Shown here in pieces: positions 52,167-60,683 of a stretch of 64,000 nt of DNA. This stretch comes from Candidatus Edwardsbacteria bacterium. Lineage in GTDB: Bacteria > Edwardsbacteria > AC1 > EtOH8. Position 1 is the first letter of the stretch. Each line of letters begins with the position of its first letter. The position numbers and the translations under genes were made by a program. The notes beneath the pieces were generated by a model. It saw nothing but the letters and a program-made list of their open reading frames with translations. It was not told the DNA's origin and ran no database searches. The DNA lies in assembly GCA_031082425.1 (NCBI GenBank), contig JAVHLB010000012.1:12604-76603 (forward strand), read 5' to 3'.

Positions 52167-53162
52167 ATGATATGTCAATTGTCTAAATCGATGATAGGCA
52201 GAACAATTAAAATTGTCGTTTTTTGTTTCCTATCTCTGCCCTTCCCGGCTATGGCCTCAAAATACGCCGGGGAATTTCTGAATGTAGGGCTGGGATCGGC
52301 CGCCATGGGTATGGGCGGAGCTTATGTATCTATTGCCAATGATGCTTTTGCCGGCTACTGGAACCCGGCCGGAACCTCTTCGGCCAGTCATCAGATAATC
52401 TTCTCCCATTCCAATAATTTCGGTTCGCTGGTGGCCCACGATGCGCTGGGATACTCCCGCCCCATGGGACAATATGCCCTGGGGCTGGTATATATCCGGT
52501 TATCTGTCAAGGACATACCCTACACCAACCAGGCCCTGATCGACCTGAACAACAACGGCATAATGGATTCCGGAGAGAGGCTGGATTACTCACAGATCAT
52601 TTATAATGACGAGGCAGAATCGGCCTTATTGTTGAATTATAGCCGTAAATGTGATCCGGTTACCAGCTGGGGCCTTAATCTGAAATTTGTCAATAAATCA
52701 GTGGGGACCAGCTCGGCCTGGGGATTGGGTCTCGATGCCGGATTGATGACCGTCTGGAAAGAAAAGATAAAATTGGGCATAAATCTGCAGGATATAACCA
52801 CCACGTATCTGGCTTGGGATAACGGCACCAAGGAAGCGATCTCTCCCGCGGTAAAGCTGGGAGCGTCCTACCACCCCTCCATCGCCGGGGATAAACCGCT
52901 GGCCCTGGCCCTGGGCGGTGATTTCAGGTTTGAGGGACGGCAATCCGCCGCCAATTACCACCTGGGCAGCATAAGCCTGGATCTTCATCTGGGCCTGGAA
53001 TACTGGCTGAAGAAAAGGATAGCTTTAAGATTGGGCGGAGATCAGGGCCGGTTTACCGCCGGTGCCGGACTGAAACTGGGACGATTCAATTTCGATTACG
53101 CCTATATGGCCCATAAATACCTGGAAAGCTCCACCCGACTCTCCGGTGCGTTCACATTTTGA
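52167..53162 (+). CDS. PorV/PorQ-family (UPF0164) outer-membrane protein
   Basis: A 331-residue beta-barrel protein with the family signature GSAAMGMGGAYVSIANDAFA followed by GYWNPAGTSS, alternating beta strands and a terminal aromatic (AFTF). In T9SS bacteria PorV carries cargo to the attachment complex, while other members (PorQ, FadL-like) are less defined. Sequence alone does not prove it is PorV. The ATG at 52191 (MIGRTIKIVVFC) starts a clean signal peptide; the upstream ATG at 52167 adds eight residues. Confidence 0.83.
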   Translation: MICQLSKSMIGRTIKIVVFCFLSLPFPAMASKYAGEFLNVGLGSAAMGMGGAYVSIANDAFAGYWNPAGTSSASHQIIFSHSNNFGSLVAHDALGYSRPMGQYALGLVYIRLSVKDIPYTNQALIDLNNNGIMDSGERLDYSQIIYNDEAESALLLNYSRKCDPVTSWGLNLKFVNKSVGTSSAWGLGLDAGLMTVWKEKIKLGINLQDITTTYLAWDNGTKEAISPAVKLGASYHPSIAGDKPLALALGGDFRFEGRQSAANYHLGSISLDLHLGLEYWLKKRIALRLGGDQGRFTAGAGLKLGRFNFDYAYMAHKYLESSTRLSGAFTF

Positions 53163-53185
53163 TAATTTGGATTTGAGTCCGCCTG

Positions 53186-53785
53186 ATGATCATTCAACGC
53201 GAAATACGACGCAAGGCGTTCCACATAATGGCCGGCTTGGCCCTTCCGGCACTGTACTATGTCTTCATGCTGATCCACCAGACCACCCTGGCCAAATGGA
53301 TAGTCGCCGCCGTCGCCCTGGCCATTCTGGTGGTGGACATCATCCGTCTGAAACACCTGTTTATCAAAATAATTTTTCTGGATATCTTCGGCCCTCTGTT
53401 GAGAAAGCACGAGATCTCGGCCCTCACCGGAGCCACTTACCTGATGCTTTCATCCTTGGCCTGTTTCGCGCTTTTCAGGGACTCCATCGCCATACTGGCC
53501 ATCTCCTACCTGATAGTCGGAGACTCTCTGGCGGCTTTGGTGGGCCGGAGCGTAGGCCGGGTCAAATTCTTTGAGAAATCGTTCGAGGGGGCCGGGGCCG
53601 GTCTGGCGGGATGTCTGGCCATCGGACTGATCATAATGAACCTGCCGGGGACCGATATCGGCTTCTGGGAAATGGCCGCCGGGGCGGCCACCGCTGCGAT
53701 AGTTGAAATGCTGCCCATCCCGTTGGATGACAATATAAGGATACCTCTGGCCGCGGGGGCGGTAATGCACCTGTTCTTCCAATAA
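53186..53785 (+). CDS. CTP-dependent polyprenol/diacylglycerol kinase-like membrane protein
   Basis: A 199-residue protein with about six membrane segments. REIRRKAFHIMAGLALP, AISYLIVGDSLAALVGRSVG and the C-terminal PLDDNIRIPLAAG match the SEC59/DGK1/VTE5 dolichol-diacylglycerol kinase family and its cousins of the phosphatidate cytidylyltransferase fold. It phosphorylates a lipid alcohol, probably using CTP; the lipid is unknown. Confidence 0.88.
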   Translation: MIIQREIRRKAFHIMAGLALPALYYVFMLIHQTTLAKWIVAAVALAILVVDIIRLKHLFIKIIFLDIFGPLLRKHEISALTGATYLMLSSLACFALFRDSIAILAISYLIVGDSLAALVGRSVGRVKFFEKSFEGAGAGLAGCLAIGLIIMNLPGTDIGFWEMAAGAATAAIVEMLPIPLDDNIRIPLAAGAVMHLFFQ

Positions 53786-53840
53786 ACATATTTTTATTAC
53801 CAATAACCATTTAAATCTAAACCTAACGAAGGAGCCCACT

Positions 53841-55337
53841 ATGGCCTTTAAGAGAACCTTTGCGCTTATTATGGTCCTGACCTTGACCGTTGCAGGCACC
53901 CTGGTCGCCAAGGACAAAGTCACCAAAGAAGACCCCGAGATGTTGCTATCGCAGATGGCCCAGCTGAGCCTGAAATACCAGGACTATCCCCAGGCCGTCT
54001 CCGCATATAATAAGCTTCTGGAGAGCTACCCCCAGTCAAAAATGGCCAAGGATTATACCTATTATCTGGCCCTGGCCTATGAGCGGTCCAATAATTTCCA
54101 GATCTCCGCCGAAAACTACCAGAAAGTGGTCACCGATTATAAAAATGTCAAATCCGCCATACCCGGCATCGACAGCCTATCCCTGGAAGGGGTCGGACGG
54201 TGTTTCAATAAGAATTTCAAGGAGTATGCCGCCATCATCAACGGACAGCCCATGACCAAGCTGGAGCTGGATGCCGAGCTGGAGAAGGTTCCCTCCCACT
54301 ACCGGACCCAGTTCGAGGGCGACGCCGGCCGTAAAAAGTTTCTGGATCAGATCATCGAACGCCAGTTGCTTTACGCCGAGGCCCAGAAACAGGGTATCAT
54401 CAATAACCCGGAGATCTTTCAGCGCATCAAGGATACCGAGCAGAATCTGCTGATCAGGGGCTTGTACGATCAGGAGGTCATCCAAAAGGCCCAGCCCTCC
54501 GAGAAGGAAGTAAGGGATTACTACAAAAAGAATATCAAGGAGTACCAGACCCCGGAGCAGGTAAGGGCCAGCCAGATCGTGGTTGACAACTATGCCCAGG
54601 CCCAGAAGATATACCAGGAATTGAAATCAAAAAAAGGTCAGCCCTTTGACACCTTGGTGGCCAAATACTCCATCGCCCCCAATGCCCGGAGCAACGGCAG
54701 CCTGGGATTGATCAACAAGGATCAGAAGCCATCGCCGGAGCCGGTTCTGTTCAAGACTGCCAAAGGCAAATATTCCAAGGTGATACCCACCGAGCCCCGC
54801 TTTGCTGTGGTCAAATTGGTGAAGCAGGAAGGCAAAAAACTGCATCTGAACTGGATCGTGGCCGGGACCGAGGATGAGGCCAAAAAGATAATCGCCGAGC
54901 TCAAGGCAGCGCCCGATTCATTCGGGGCCATAGCCGCCAAGAGGTCCCTGGATGCCAGTAAGGACCAGGGCGGCGATCTGGGCCTGGTGACCAAGGACCA
55001 AGTGGCCCCAGAGGTTTTCAAAGCCGCCTCCGGCCTGAAAGCCGGCAAATTCACCACCAAACCGGTCAAGCATTTTGCCCAATACGCCATTTATCGCATC
55101 GATGACCAGATCAAGGCCGGGGTCAGGGATTTTAAGCAGGTCCAGGCCCAGATAAGCGGCCAGCTTCAGAAAGAGCGCCAGCAGGCGCTTTATGACGGGC
55201 TGCTGAATAGGCTGAAGGAAGAGGCCAAGATAGAATATCTAATCGAAGCTCCGGAGCCGGCCAATATGGAAGAAAAACCCGTTGAAAAACCGGAGCCCAA
55301 GGGAAAACTCCAAAAGAAGGCCAAACCCAGAAAGTAA
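53841..55337 (+). CDS. Periplasmic peptidyl-prolyl isomerase with TPR and two parvulin-like domains
   Basis: A 498-residue exported protein (signal peptide about 1-23). A TPR-like tandem (about 35-90) is followed by a SurA-type N-terminal helical domain (about 130-220) and two parvulin-like domains (about 230-325 and 330-425). Each carries a G-x-L-G-style core: SNGSLGLINKDQKP and QGGDLGLVTKDQ. The C-terminus is Lys/Pro/Glu-rich. It is probably an outer-membrane-protein chaperone, which suits a cell that makes PorV-like barrels. GAAGGAGCC precedes the ATG. Confidence 0.88.
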   Translation: MAFKRTFALIMVLTLTVAGTLVAKDKVTKEDPEMLLSQMAQLSLKYQDYPQAVSAYNKLLESYPQSKMAKDYTYYLALAYERSNNFQISAENYQKVVTDYKNVKSAIPGIDSLSLEGVGRCFNKNFKEYAAIINGQPMTKLELDAELEKVPSHYRTQFEGDAGRKKFLDQIIERQLLYAEAQKQGIINNPEIFQRIKDTEQNLLIRGLYDQEVIQKAQPSEKEVRDYYKKNIKEYQTPEQVRASQIVVDNYAQAQKIYQELKSKKGQPFDTLVAKYSIAPNARSNGSLGLINKDQKPSPEPVLFKTAKGKYSKVIPTEPRFAVVKLVKQEGKKLHLNWIVAGTEDEAKKIIAELKAAPDSFGAIAAKRSLDASKDQGGDLGLVTKDQVAPEVFKAASGLKAGKFTTKPVKHFAQYAIYRIDDQIKAGVRDFKQVQAQISGQLQKERQQALYDGLLNRLKEEAKIEYLIEAPEPANMEEKPVEKPEPKGKLQKKAKPRK

Positions 55338-55357
55338 CTAAAAGACTTTCCAATATA

Positions 55358-55391
55358 AATAAGAGGCTGGGAATATATCCAGCCTCTTATT
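55358..55391. terminator. Intrinsic terminator, parvulin gene to galT
   Basis: AATAAGAGGCTGG (55358-55370) and CCAGCCTCTTATT (55379-55391) form a 13-pair perfect stem around an eight-base AT loop, with T-rich sequence on both sides. Confidence 0.82.
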
Positions 55392-55393
55392 TA

Positions 55394-55423
55394 TTGACTT
55401 TGGTAAAAGGATTAGGCTATAAT
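55394..55423 (+). promoter_or_regulatory. Sigma-70-type promoter of galT-glgA-mglA
   Basis: TTGACT (55394-55399), an 18-base spacer and TATAAT (55418-55423) precede the galT ATG at 55457. No Shine-Dalgarno sequence is visible before that ATG. Confidence 0.7.
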
Positions 55424-55456
55424 AAACATAAGCGTTTTAGCAATTAATGTATAATT

Positions 55457-56458
55457 ATGCCTGAATTAAGAAAAGATCCTATCATCGGCCGTTGGGTCAT
55501 CATCTCCACTGAAAGAGGCAAACGGCCGGTTGATTATGAAGTGGTGCCGGAGCCAGCCAAGAAAGGCGGGTGCCCTTTTTGCTTCGGCAATGAGGCCCTC
55601 ACCCCTCCGGAGATAATGGCCGTACGCCCCCCGGGCTCCCCGGCCAACGGGCCGGGCTGGCAACTGCGGGTAGTGCCCAACAAGTTTCCGGCCCTCAGGG
55701 TTGAAGGCCAGTTGGATAAATCCGGCGAAGGCCTTTACGACAAAATGACCGGCATTGGGGCCCACGAGATTTTTATCGAAAGCCCGGTGCACGACCTTCA
55801 TCTGGCCGATATGGAGACGGAGCACATAGCGGAGCTGCTGCAGGCCTTTGTGGCCAGAATGCAGGATTTGAAGCGCGACATCCGGCTCAAATACCTGATG
55901 GTCTTCAAAAACCAGGGGTTCCGGGCCGGGGCCACCATGGAGCACAGCCATTCCCAGCTTATCGCCACGCCCATCGTCCCCAAGACCATCAAGGAGGAAC
56001 TGGAAGGCTCCCTGGAATATTATAAATACAAAGAACGCTGCGTTTTCTGCGACATCATCAAGCAGGAAATAGAAGATGCCCGCCGACTGGTCATGGAGAA
56101 TGACAGATTCATCAGCATCGTACCCTATGCCGCCCGGTTTCCCTTCGAGACATGGATACTGCCCAAGAAGCATCTGTCCAGCTTTGAGGACAGCGCAGTT
56201 CCTGATCTGAAGATGCTGGCCGAGATCCTAAAAGGGACCCTGCTGCGCATGAATCGCTCGGTCAACACCCCGCCCTATAATCTGGTCCTTCACACCGCCC
56301 CCTGCGATCGGCCTAATATCGACCACTACCACTGGCATATAGAGATCATGCCCCGCTTGACCCGGGTGGCTGGATTTGAAAGGGGCACCGGATTTTATAT
56401 CAATCCCACCCCTCCGGAGGAGGCGGCTGCATTTTTAAGGGAGGTCGTGATAAGTTGA
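55457..56458 (+). CDS. galT: Galactose-1-phosphate uridylyltransferase
   Basis: GalT swaps UMP between UDP-glucose and galactose 1-phosphate. The 333-residue protein has the zinc knuckle CPFC near residue 36, the histidine-triad motif HSHSQ in MEHSHSQLIA and the second half-domain motif DHYHWHIEIMPR. The order galT-glgA is consistent with channelling sugars to glycogen. It overlaps the glgA start by four bases. No galK or galE lies in the window. Confidence 0.93.
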   Translation: MPELRKDPIIGRWVIISTERGKRPVDYEVVPEPAKKGGCPFCFGNEALTPPEIMAVRPPGSPANGPGWQLRVVPNKFPALRVEGQLDKSGEGLYDKMTGIGAHEIFIESPVHDLHLADMETEHIAELLQAFVARMQDLKRDIRLKYLMVFKNQGFRAGATMEHSHSQLIATPIVPKTIKEELEGSLEYYKYKERCVFCDIIKQEIEDARRLVMENDRFISIVPYAARFPFETWILPKKHLSSFEDSAVPDLKMLAEILKGTLLRMNRSVNTPPYNLVLHTAPCDRPNIDHYHWHIEIMPRLTRVAGFERGTGFYINPTPPEEAAAFLREVVIS

Positions 56459-57918
56459 CCGAACGGCCGTTGAATATAATAACCATCTCTTCCGAGATGG
56501 TCCCATTCGCCAAAACCGGAGGACTGGCAGATGTCGCCGGCTCCCTGGCTCAGATGTACCAACAAGCGGGGCACCGGTCCATAGCCATCGTGCCGTATTA
56601 CCAGGCTATCGATAAAAATATTCTGCACACTGAATCGACCGGCATCGAATTCGAGGTCCCGATTGGCCACAGCACCGAGAATATAACAGTTTTTAGTTCC
56701 CGGGATGTTCCCGGGGTCACCACCTACCTCATCGATCACCCCTATTTCAACAGCCGGGCCGGCCTGTACGGGACAGCCCAGGGCGATCACCAGGACAACG
56801 CCCAGAGGTTCATCCTGTTTGCCCGGGCCTCGCTGCAGTTGATCATCCGGCTGGGCGTGAACCCCGATATAATCCAGTGCCACGATTGGCAGAGCGGCCT
56901 GATCCCGGTGTATCTGAAGAACTTTTATTACAACAACCCCGTTTTCAAGGACACCAAAACGGTCTTTACCATCCATAACCTGGCCTTTCAGGGGCTATTC
57001 CCGCCCGAAACCATGCTGGCAGCCGGACTGCCCTGGGCCCTCTTTAACATTGACGGCCTGGAATTCTACGGCAAGATGAATTTTCTAAAAGGCGGTCTGT
57101 CCTTTTCCGACCACATCACCACGGTCAGCCCCAATTATGCCCGGGAGATACTGACCCCGGAGTTCGGCTGCGGTCTGCACGGGCTGTTGAACATCCTGCA
57201 GCATAAACTTACCGGGATCATAAACGGAATCGATTATTCCGAGTGGGACCCCGGGACCGACAGATTTCTGCCGGCCCGATACTTTGCCACTGACTTTGCC
57301 AGCAAACAGATATCTAAAAGACTTCTTTGCAAGAGATTCGGCCTGGGATACCAGGCCGAAAAACCCCTGCTGGGAATGGTCTCGCGGCTGTCCGCTCAAA
57401 AGGGTCTGGATATATTGGTCGAATGTCTGCCCCGATTATTCGAAAGCAGCCTGGATATCGCAATTCTGGGCACCGGAGATATAGGATACCATGAAATGCT
57501 CATCAGCCGGCAGCAGCAGCATCCAGAACGACTCGGGCTGAAGCTGGCCTTTGACAATGAAATGGCCCATCTGACCTATGCCGGCTCGGATATGTTCCTG
57601 ATGCCCTCCCGATATGAACCCTGCGGCCTGGGGCAGTTGATAGCATTAAGATACGGCGCTATACCTATAGTCCGGAATACCGGCGGGCTGGCTGATACCG
57701 TAGTCGATTATGACCAGGGACTTCAAAAAGCCAACGGATTCTCCTTCAATGAATACTCCCCGGCTGCTTTTTCCGGAGCGATCTCCCGAGCCCTCAACTT
57801 GTTCGAGGATCAGCCGTCCTGGCAGCAGCTGATGAGCAGCGCCATGTCCTGTGATTATTCCTGGAAGGCATCGGCCCGGACGTATCTGGATTTATTCTAT
57901 AAATTATTAGCGGAATGA
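56455..57918 (+). CDS. glgA: Glycogen synthase (ADP/UDP-glucose type GT5)
   Basis: GlgA extends alpha-1,4-glucan chains from a nucleotide sugar. The 487-residue protein has the N-terminal KTGGLADV nucleotide-binding motif, MVSRLSAQKGLDIL and the C-terminal PSRYEPCGLGQLIALRYGAI with the conserved Glu. The start is a TTG at 56455 overlapping the galT stop (TTGA), which shows coupling. It completes a GT5 enzyme of normal length. Confidence 0.95.
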   Translation: MTERPLNIITISSEMVPFAKTGGLADVAGSLAQMYQQAGHRSIAIVPYYQAIDKNILHTESTGIEFEVPIGHSTENITVFSSRDVPGVTTYLIDHPYFNSRAGLYGTAQGDHQDNAQRFILFARASLQLIIRLGVNPDIIQCHDWQSGLIPVYLKNFYYNNPVFKDTKTVFTIHNLAFQGLFPPETMLAAGLPWALFNIDGLEFYGKMNFLKGGLSFSDHITTVSPNYAREILTPEFGCGLHGLLNILQHKLTGIINGIDYSEWDPGTDRFLPARYFATDFASKQISKRLLCKRFGLGYQAEKPLLGMVSRLSAQKGLDILVECLPRLFESSLDIAILGTGDIGYHEMLISRQQQHPERLGLKLAFDNEMAHLTYAGSDMFLMPSRYEPCGLGQLIALRYGAIPIVRNTGGLADTVVDYDQGLQKANGFSFNEYSPAAFSGAISRALNLFEDQPSWQQLMSSAMSCDYSWKASARTYLDLFYKLLAE

Positions 57919-57924
57919 CAGTTT

Positions 57925-58515
57925 ATGGCCCTTATAAACCGAGCCTCCCGTGAGATCAGCTGTAAGATCGTTTATTACGGCCCTGGCCTGGGCGGCAAGA
58001 CCACCAACCTCCGACAGATCTACCAGAAGGTTGATCCCCAGGCCAAGAGCCAGCTGATATCGCTGGCCACCGAACTGGACCGCACCCTATTCTTCGATTT
58101 CATGCCGCTGGACTTGGGGACCATTCAGGGATACAAGACCAAATTCCATTTATACACCGTCCCCGGGCAGGTGTTCTACAATGCCAGCCGTAAGCTGGTG
58201 CTGAGGGGCGTCGACGGGATAGTATTTGTGGCCGATTCCCAGCGGGAACGTTACGAGGATACCCTGGCCAGCTTTGCCAATTTAAAGGAGAACCTGGCCG
58301 AGATGTCCCTTTCCCTAGAAACCGTACCGCTGGTCCTTCAGTATAATAAAAGAGACCTGCCCAACATCGTATCCCTGGATGAGTTGAAATCCCAGTTGAA
58401 CGGCAACAATTTGCCCGATTTCGAGGCCGTGGCCAGCCAGGGAATAGGCGTTTTTGAGACCCTAAAGGAGATCGCCCGCCAGGTACTGGGGAATGTCGGT
58501 AAAAGATCAATATAG
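57925..58515 (+). CDS. mglA: MglA-family Ras-like GTPase
   Basis: A 196-residue MglA-type small GTPase: P-loop GPGLGGKTT, switch-region TVPGQ in place of the usual DxxGQ, and NKRDLP. In Myxococcus MglA sets cell polarity and drives gliding; in other bacteria it has polarity or motility roles. Its neighbours are glycogen genes six bases upstream and recG downstream, so the functional link is unclear. No mglB was recognised. Confidence 0.93.
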   Translation: MALINRASREISCKIVYYGPGLGGKTTNLRQIYQKVDPQAKSQLISLATELDRTLFFDFMPLDLGTIQGYKTKFHLYTVPGQVFYNASRKLVLRGVDGIVFVADSQRERYEDTLASFANLKENLAEMSLSLETVPLVLQYNKRDLPNIVSLDELKSQLNGNNLPDFEAVASQGIGVFETLKEIARQVLGNVGKRSI

Positions 58516-58534
58516 CTGGAAATGGTGATCACCA

Positions 58535-58570
58535 AGACCAATCGAATCGCTTTCGGTTGGTCTGATTTTT
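58535..58570 (+). terminator. Intrinsic terminator after mglA
   Basis: AGACCAATCGAA (58535-58546) and TTCGGTTGGTCT (58552-58563) form a 12-pair stem with one G-U and a five-base loop, followed by GATTTTT. Confidence 0.82.
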
Positions 58571-58576
58571 AAGGAA

Positions 58577-60640
58577 ATGCTGGAAACAAATATTCAATAT
58601 TTAAAAGGCGTGGGGCCCAAACGGGCCCTGCTTTTCAATAAGCTGGGGATAGCTTCGGTGAGGGATCTGCTGTATTACCCTCCCCGTAGGTACCTGGACC
58701 GCAGCCTGATAAAAAATATCCGGGATATCAGGATCGGCGATGATGTAACCCTGTTCGGCCAGGTGTCGGACAAGGGGCTGGTCCATGCCCGCCGCAATTT
58801 CACCATCTTCAATCTGCTGGTGAACGACGACACCGGCTATCTGCTTTGCAAATGGTTCAATCAGCCCTACCTGAAGGATCGTTTCCAGATAGGCGACCGC
58901 ATCGTGGTCTCGGGGCCGGTGCTGTCGGACCATGGCCTGTCCATGTCCAATCCGGAATACGAGCTGCTGGACAGAGAGGACGCCGAGCTGATCCACACCG
59001 GAAGGATCGTACCCCTCCACCCCGCCACCGGCGGGCTTTCTGCCAAGCAGATCAGGCAGGTGATAAAAACCGCCCTGGACGGGTACTTGGACGAGATCAT
59101 AGAACCTCTGCCCCAGGAACTTATCAAAGCCAAAAGTCTGATGGGCATCAGGCAGGCCGTCGCCCAGCTACATTTTCCGGAGGCCCCGGAGATATTGGAA
59201 CAGGCCCACCGCCGCCTGGCCTTTGAAGAATTGCTCTATCTGGAGCTGATCCTTTTTATTAAGAAGAACTCCCTGCAGGAACACGGGGTCGGTGCCATGG
59301 TAAAAACAACTGATTGGGAAAAAGATTTCTCCTCCATCCTCCCTTTTGCACTGACCGAGGCCCAAATACGGGTGATCGGAGAGATAACCTCTGACCTTGG
59401 CAAGACCAGGCCCATGCATCGTCTGCTTCAGGGTGATGTCGGTTCCGGCAAGACCATTGTGGCTCTGGCGGCCGTGATACAGGCCGTAAGGGGGGGTGCC
59501 CAGGCCAGCCTTATGGCCCCCACCGAACTGCTGGCCGAACAGCATTACAATTTCCTGCACCCTTGGTTTGACAGGCTGGGCATGACTTCGGCCCTGCTTA
59601 CCAGCAAGATCAAAAGTAAGCCCCGGGCTGATATCTATCAGGGGCTTAGCGACGGCAGGCTAAGCGTCTGCGTGGGGACCCAGGCATTGGTCCAGGAATC
59701 TGTCGAATTTGCTAATCTGGGCCTGGTCATAATCGATGAACAGCACCGCTTCGGCGTAAGGCAACGGTCGGATTTCCGTTTCAAGGGTAAGTACCCCCAC
59801 ACCCTGGTCATGACCGCCACGCCCATACCCAGGACCCTGGCCATGACCGCATACGGTGATCTGGACGTCTCCACCATCGATCAGATGCCCCAGGGGAGGC
59901 AGAGCATAACCACCAAGTGGACCGCCGAGGCCAACCGTTCCAAAGTGTATGATTTCATCGAACAGCAGTTGGAACAGGGTAGGCAGGCTTACGTGGTATA
60001 CCCGGTCATCGAGGAGTCGGACAAAACCGAGCTGAAGGCCGCCATCAAGATGCATCGCACCCTGTCCCAGGATTATTTCAAGGACCGCCGGGTGGGCCTG
60101 ATGCACGGACAGCTGCCTGCCGAGGTCCGGCAGGCGGTGATGGAGGACTTTCGGAATCACCGGATCGATATTCTGGTATCCACCACGGTTATCGAGGTGG
60201 GCATAGACGTGCCCAACGCCAATATCATGTTCATCGAACATGCCGAAAGATTCGGCCTGTCCCAGTTGCACCAGCTGAGGGGCCGGGTCGGCCGGGGCAG
60301 CCACAAATCATACTGCATCTTGATGGCCGGGCCAAAACTGACGCCCGAGGCCAGGCAAAGGCTTGATACCATGCAGAGCCTGAGCGACGGCTTCAAAATA
60401 GCCGAGAAGGACCTGGAACTGCGCGGCCCGGGGGAATTTTGGAGCACCAGGCAGCACGGCCTCCCGCAGCTGAAAATAGCTGATCTGTCCAGGGATGCCG
60501 ATTTGATAGCTCCGGCCCGGGAGGTGGCCAAGAATATCCTGGCCGGCGACCCTGATCTATCTCAAGAAGGCCATCGGGGCATGAAGGCCGGGCTTCATGC
60601 TTTTCATCCCGAGGCGGACAAGTTCACCGCCACCGGATAA
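58577..60640 (+). CDS. recG: ATP-dependent DNA helicase RecG
   Basis: RecG reverses stalled forks and migrates branched DNA. The 687-residue protein has the N-terminal wedge/OB domain (about 55-150), Walker A GDVGSGKT, Walker B IIDEQHRFG, TATPIPRTLA and a C-terminal helicase domain (IDVPNANIMFIEHAERFGLS; LRGRVGRG). The first residues LETNIQYLKGVGPKRA are family-like. Together with ruvABC, the ssb genes and rmuC, it gives this window many recombination genes. Confidence 0.96.
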   Translation: MLETNIQYLKGVGPKRALLFNKLGIASVRDLLYYPPRRYLDRSLIKNIRDIRIGDDVTLFGQVSDKGLVHARRNFTIFNLLVNDDTGYLLCKWFNQPYLKDRFQIGDRIVVSGPVLSDHGLSMSNPEYELLDREDAELIHTGRIVPLHPATGGLSAKQIRQVIKTALDGYLDEIIEPLPQELIKAKSLMGIRQAVAQLHFPEAPEILEQAHRRLAFEELLYLELILFIKKNSLQEHGVGAMVKTTDWEKDFSSILPFALTEAQIRVIGEITSDLGKTRPMHRLLQGDVGSGKTIVALAAVIQAVRGGAQASLMAPTELLAEQHYNFLHPWFDRLGMTSALLTSKIKSKPRADIYQGLSDGRLSVCVGTQALVQESVEFANLGLVIIDEQHRFGVRQRSDFRFKGKYPHTLVMTATPIPRTLAMTAYGDLDVSTIDQMPQGRQSITTKWTAEANRSKVYDFIEQQLEQGRQAYVVYPVIEESDKTELKAAIKMHRTLSQDYFKDRRVGLMHGQLPAEVRQAVMEDFRNHRIDILVSTTVIEVGIDVPNANIMFIEHAERFGLSQLHQLRGRVGRGSHKSYCILMAGPKLTPEARQRLDTMQSLSDGFKIAEKDLELRGPGEFWSTRQHGLPQLKIADLSRDADLIAPAREVAKNILAGDPDLSQEGHRGMKAGLHAFHPEADKFTATG

Positions 60641-60676
60641 ACGAAGCCCCCCGCCACAGACGGGGGGCTTCGTTTA
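60639..60676. terminator. Bidirectional terminator between recG and the FG-GAP gene
   Basis: AACGAAGCCCCCCG (60640-60653) and CGGGGGGCTTCGTT (60661-60674) form a perfect 14-pair stem with a CCACAGA loop and A/T tracts on both sides. It serves the convergent recG and sorting-domain genes. Confidence 0.88.
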
Positions 60677-60683
60677 TTGTGCA

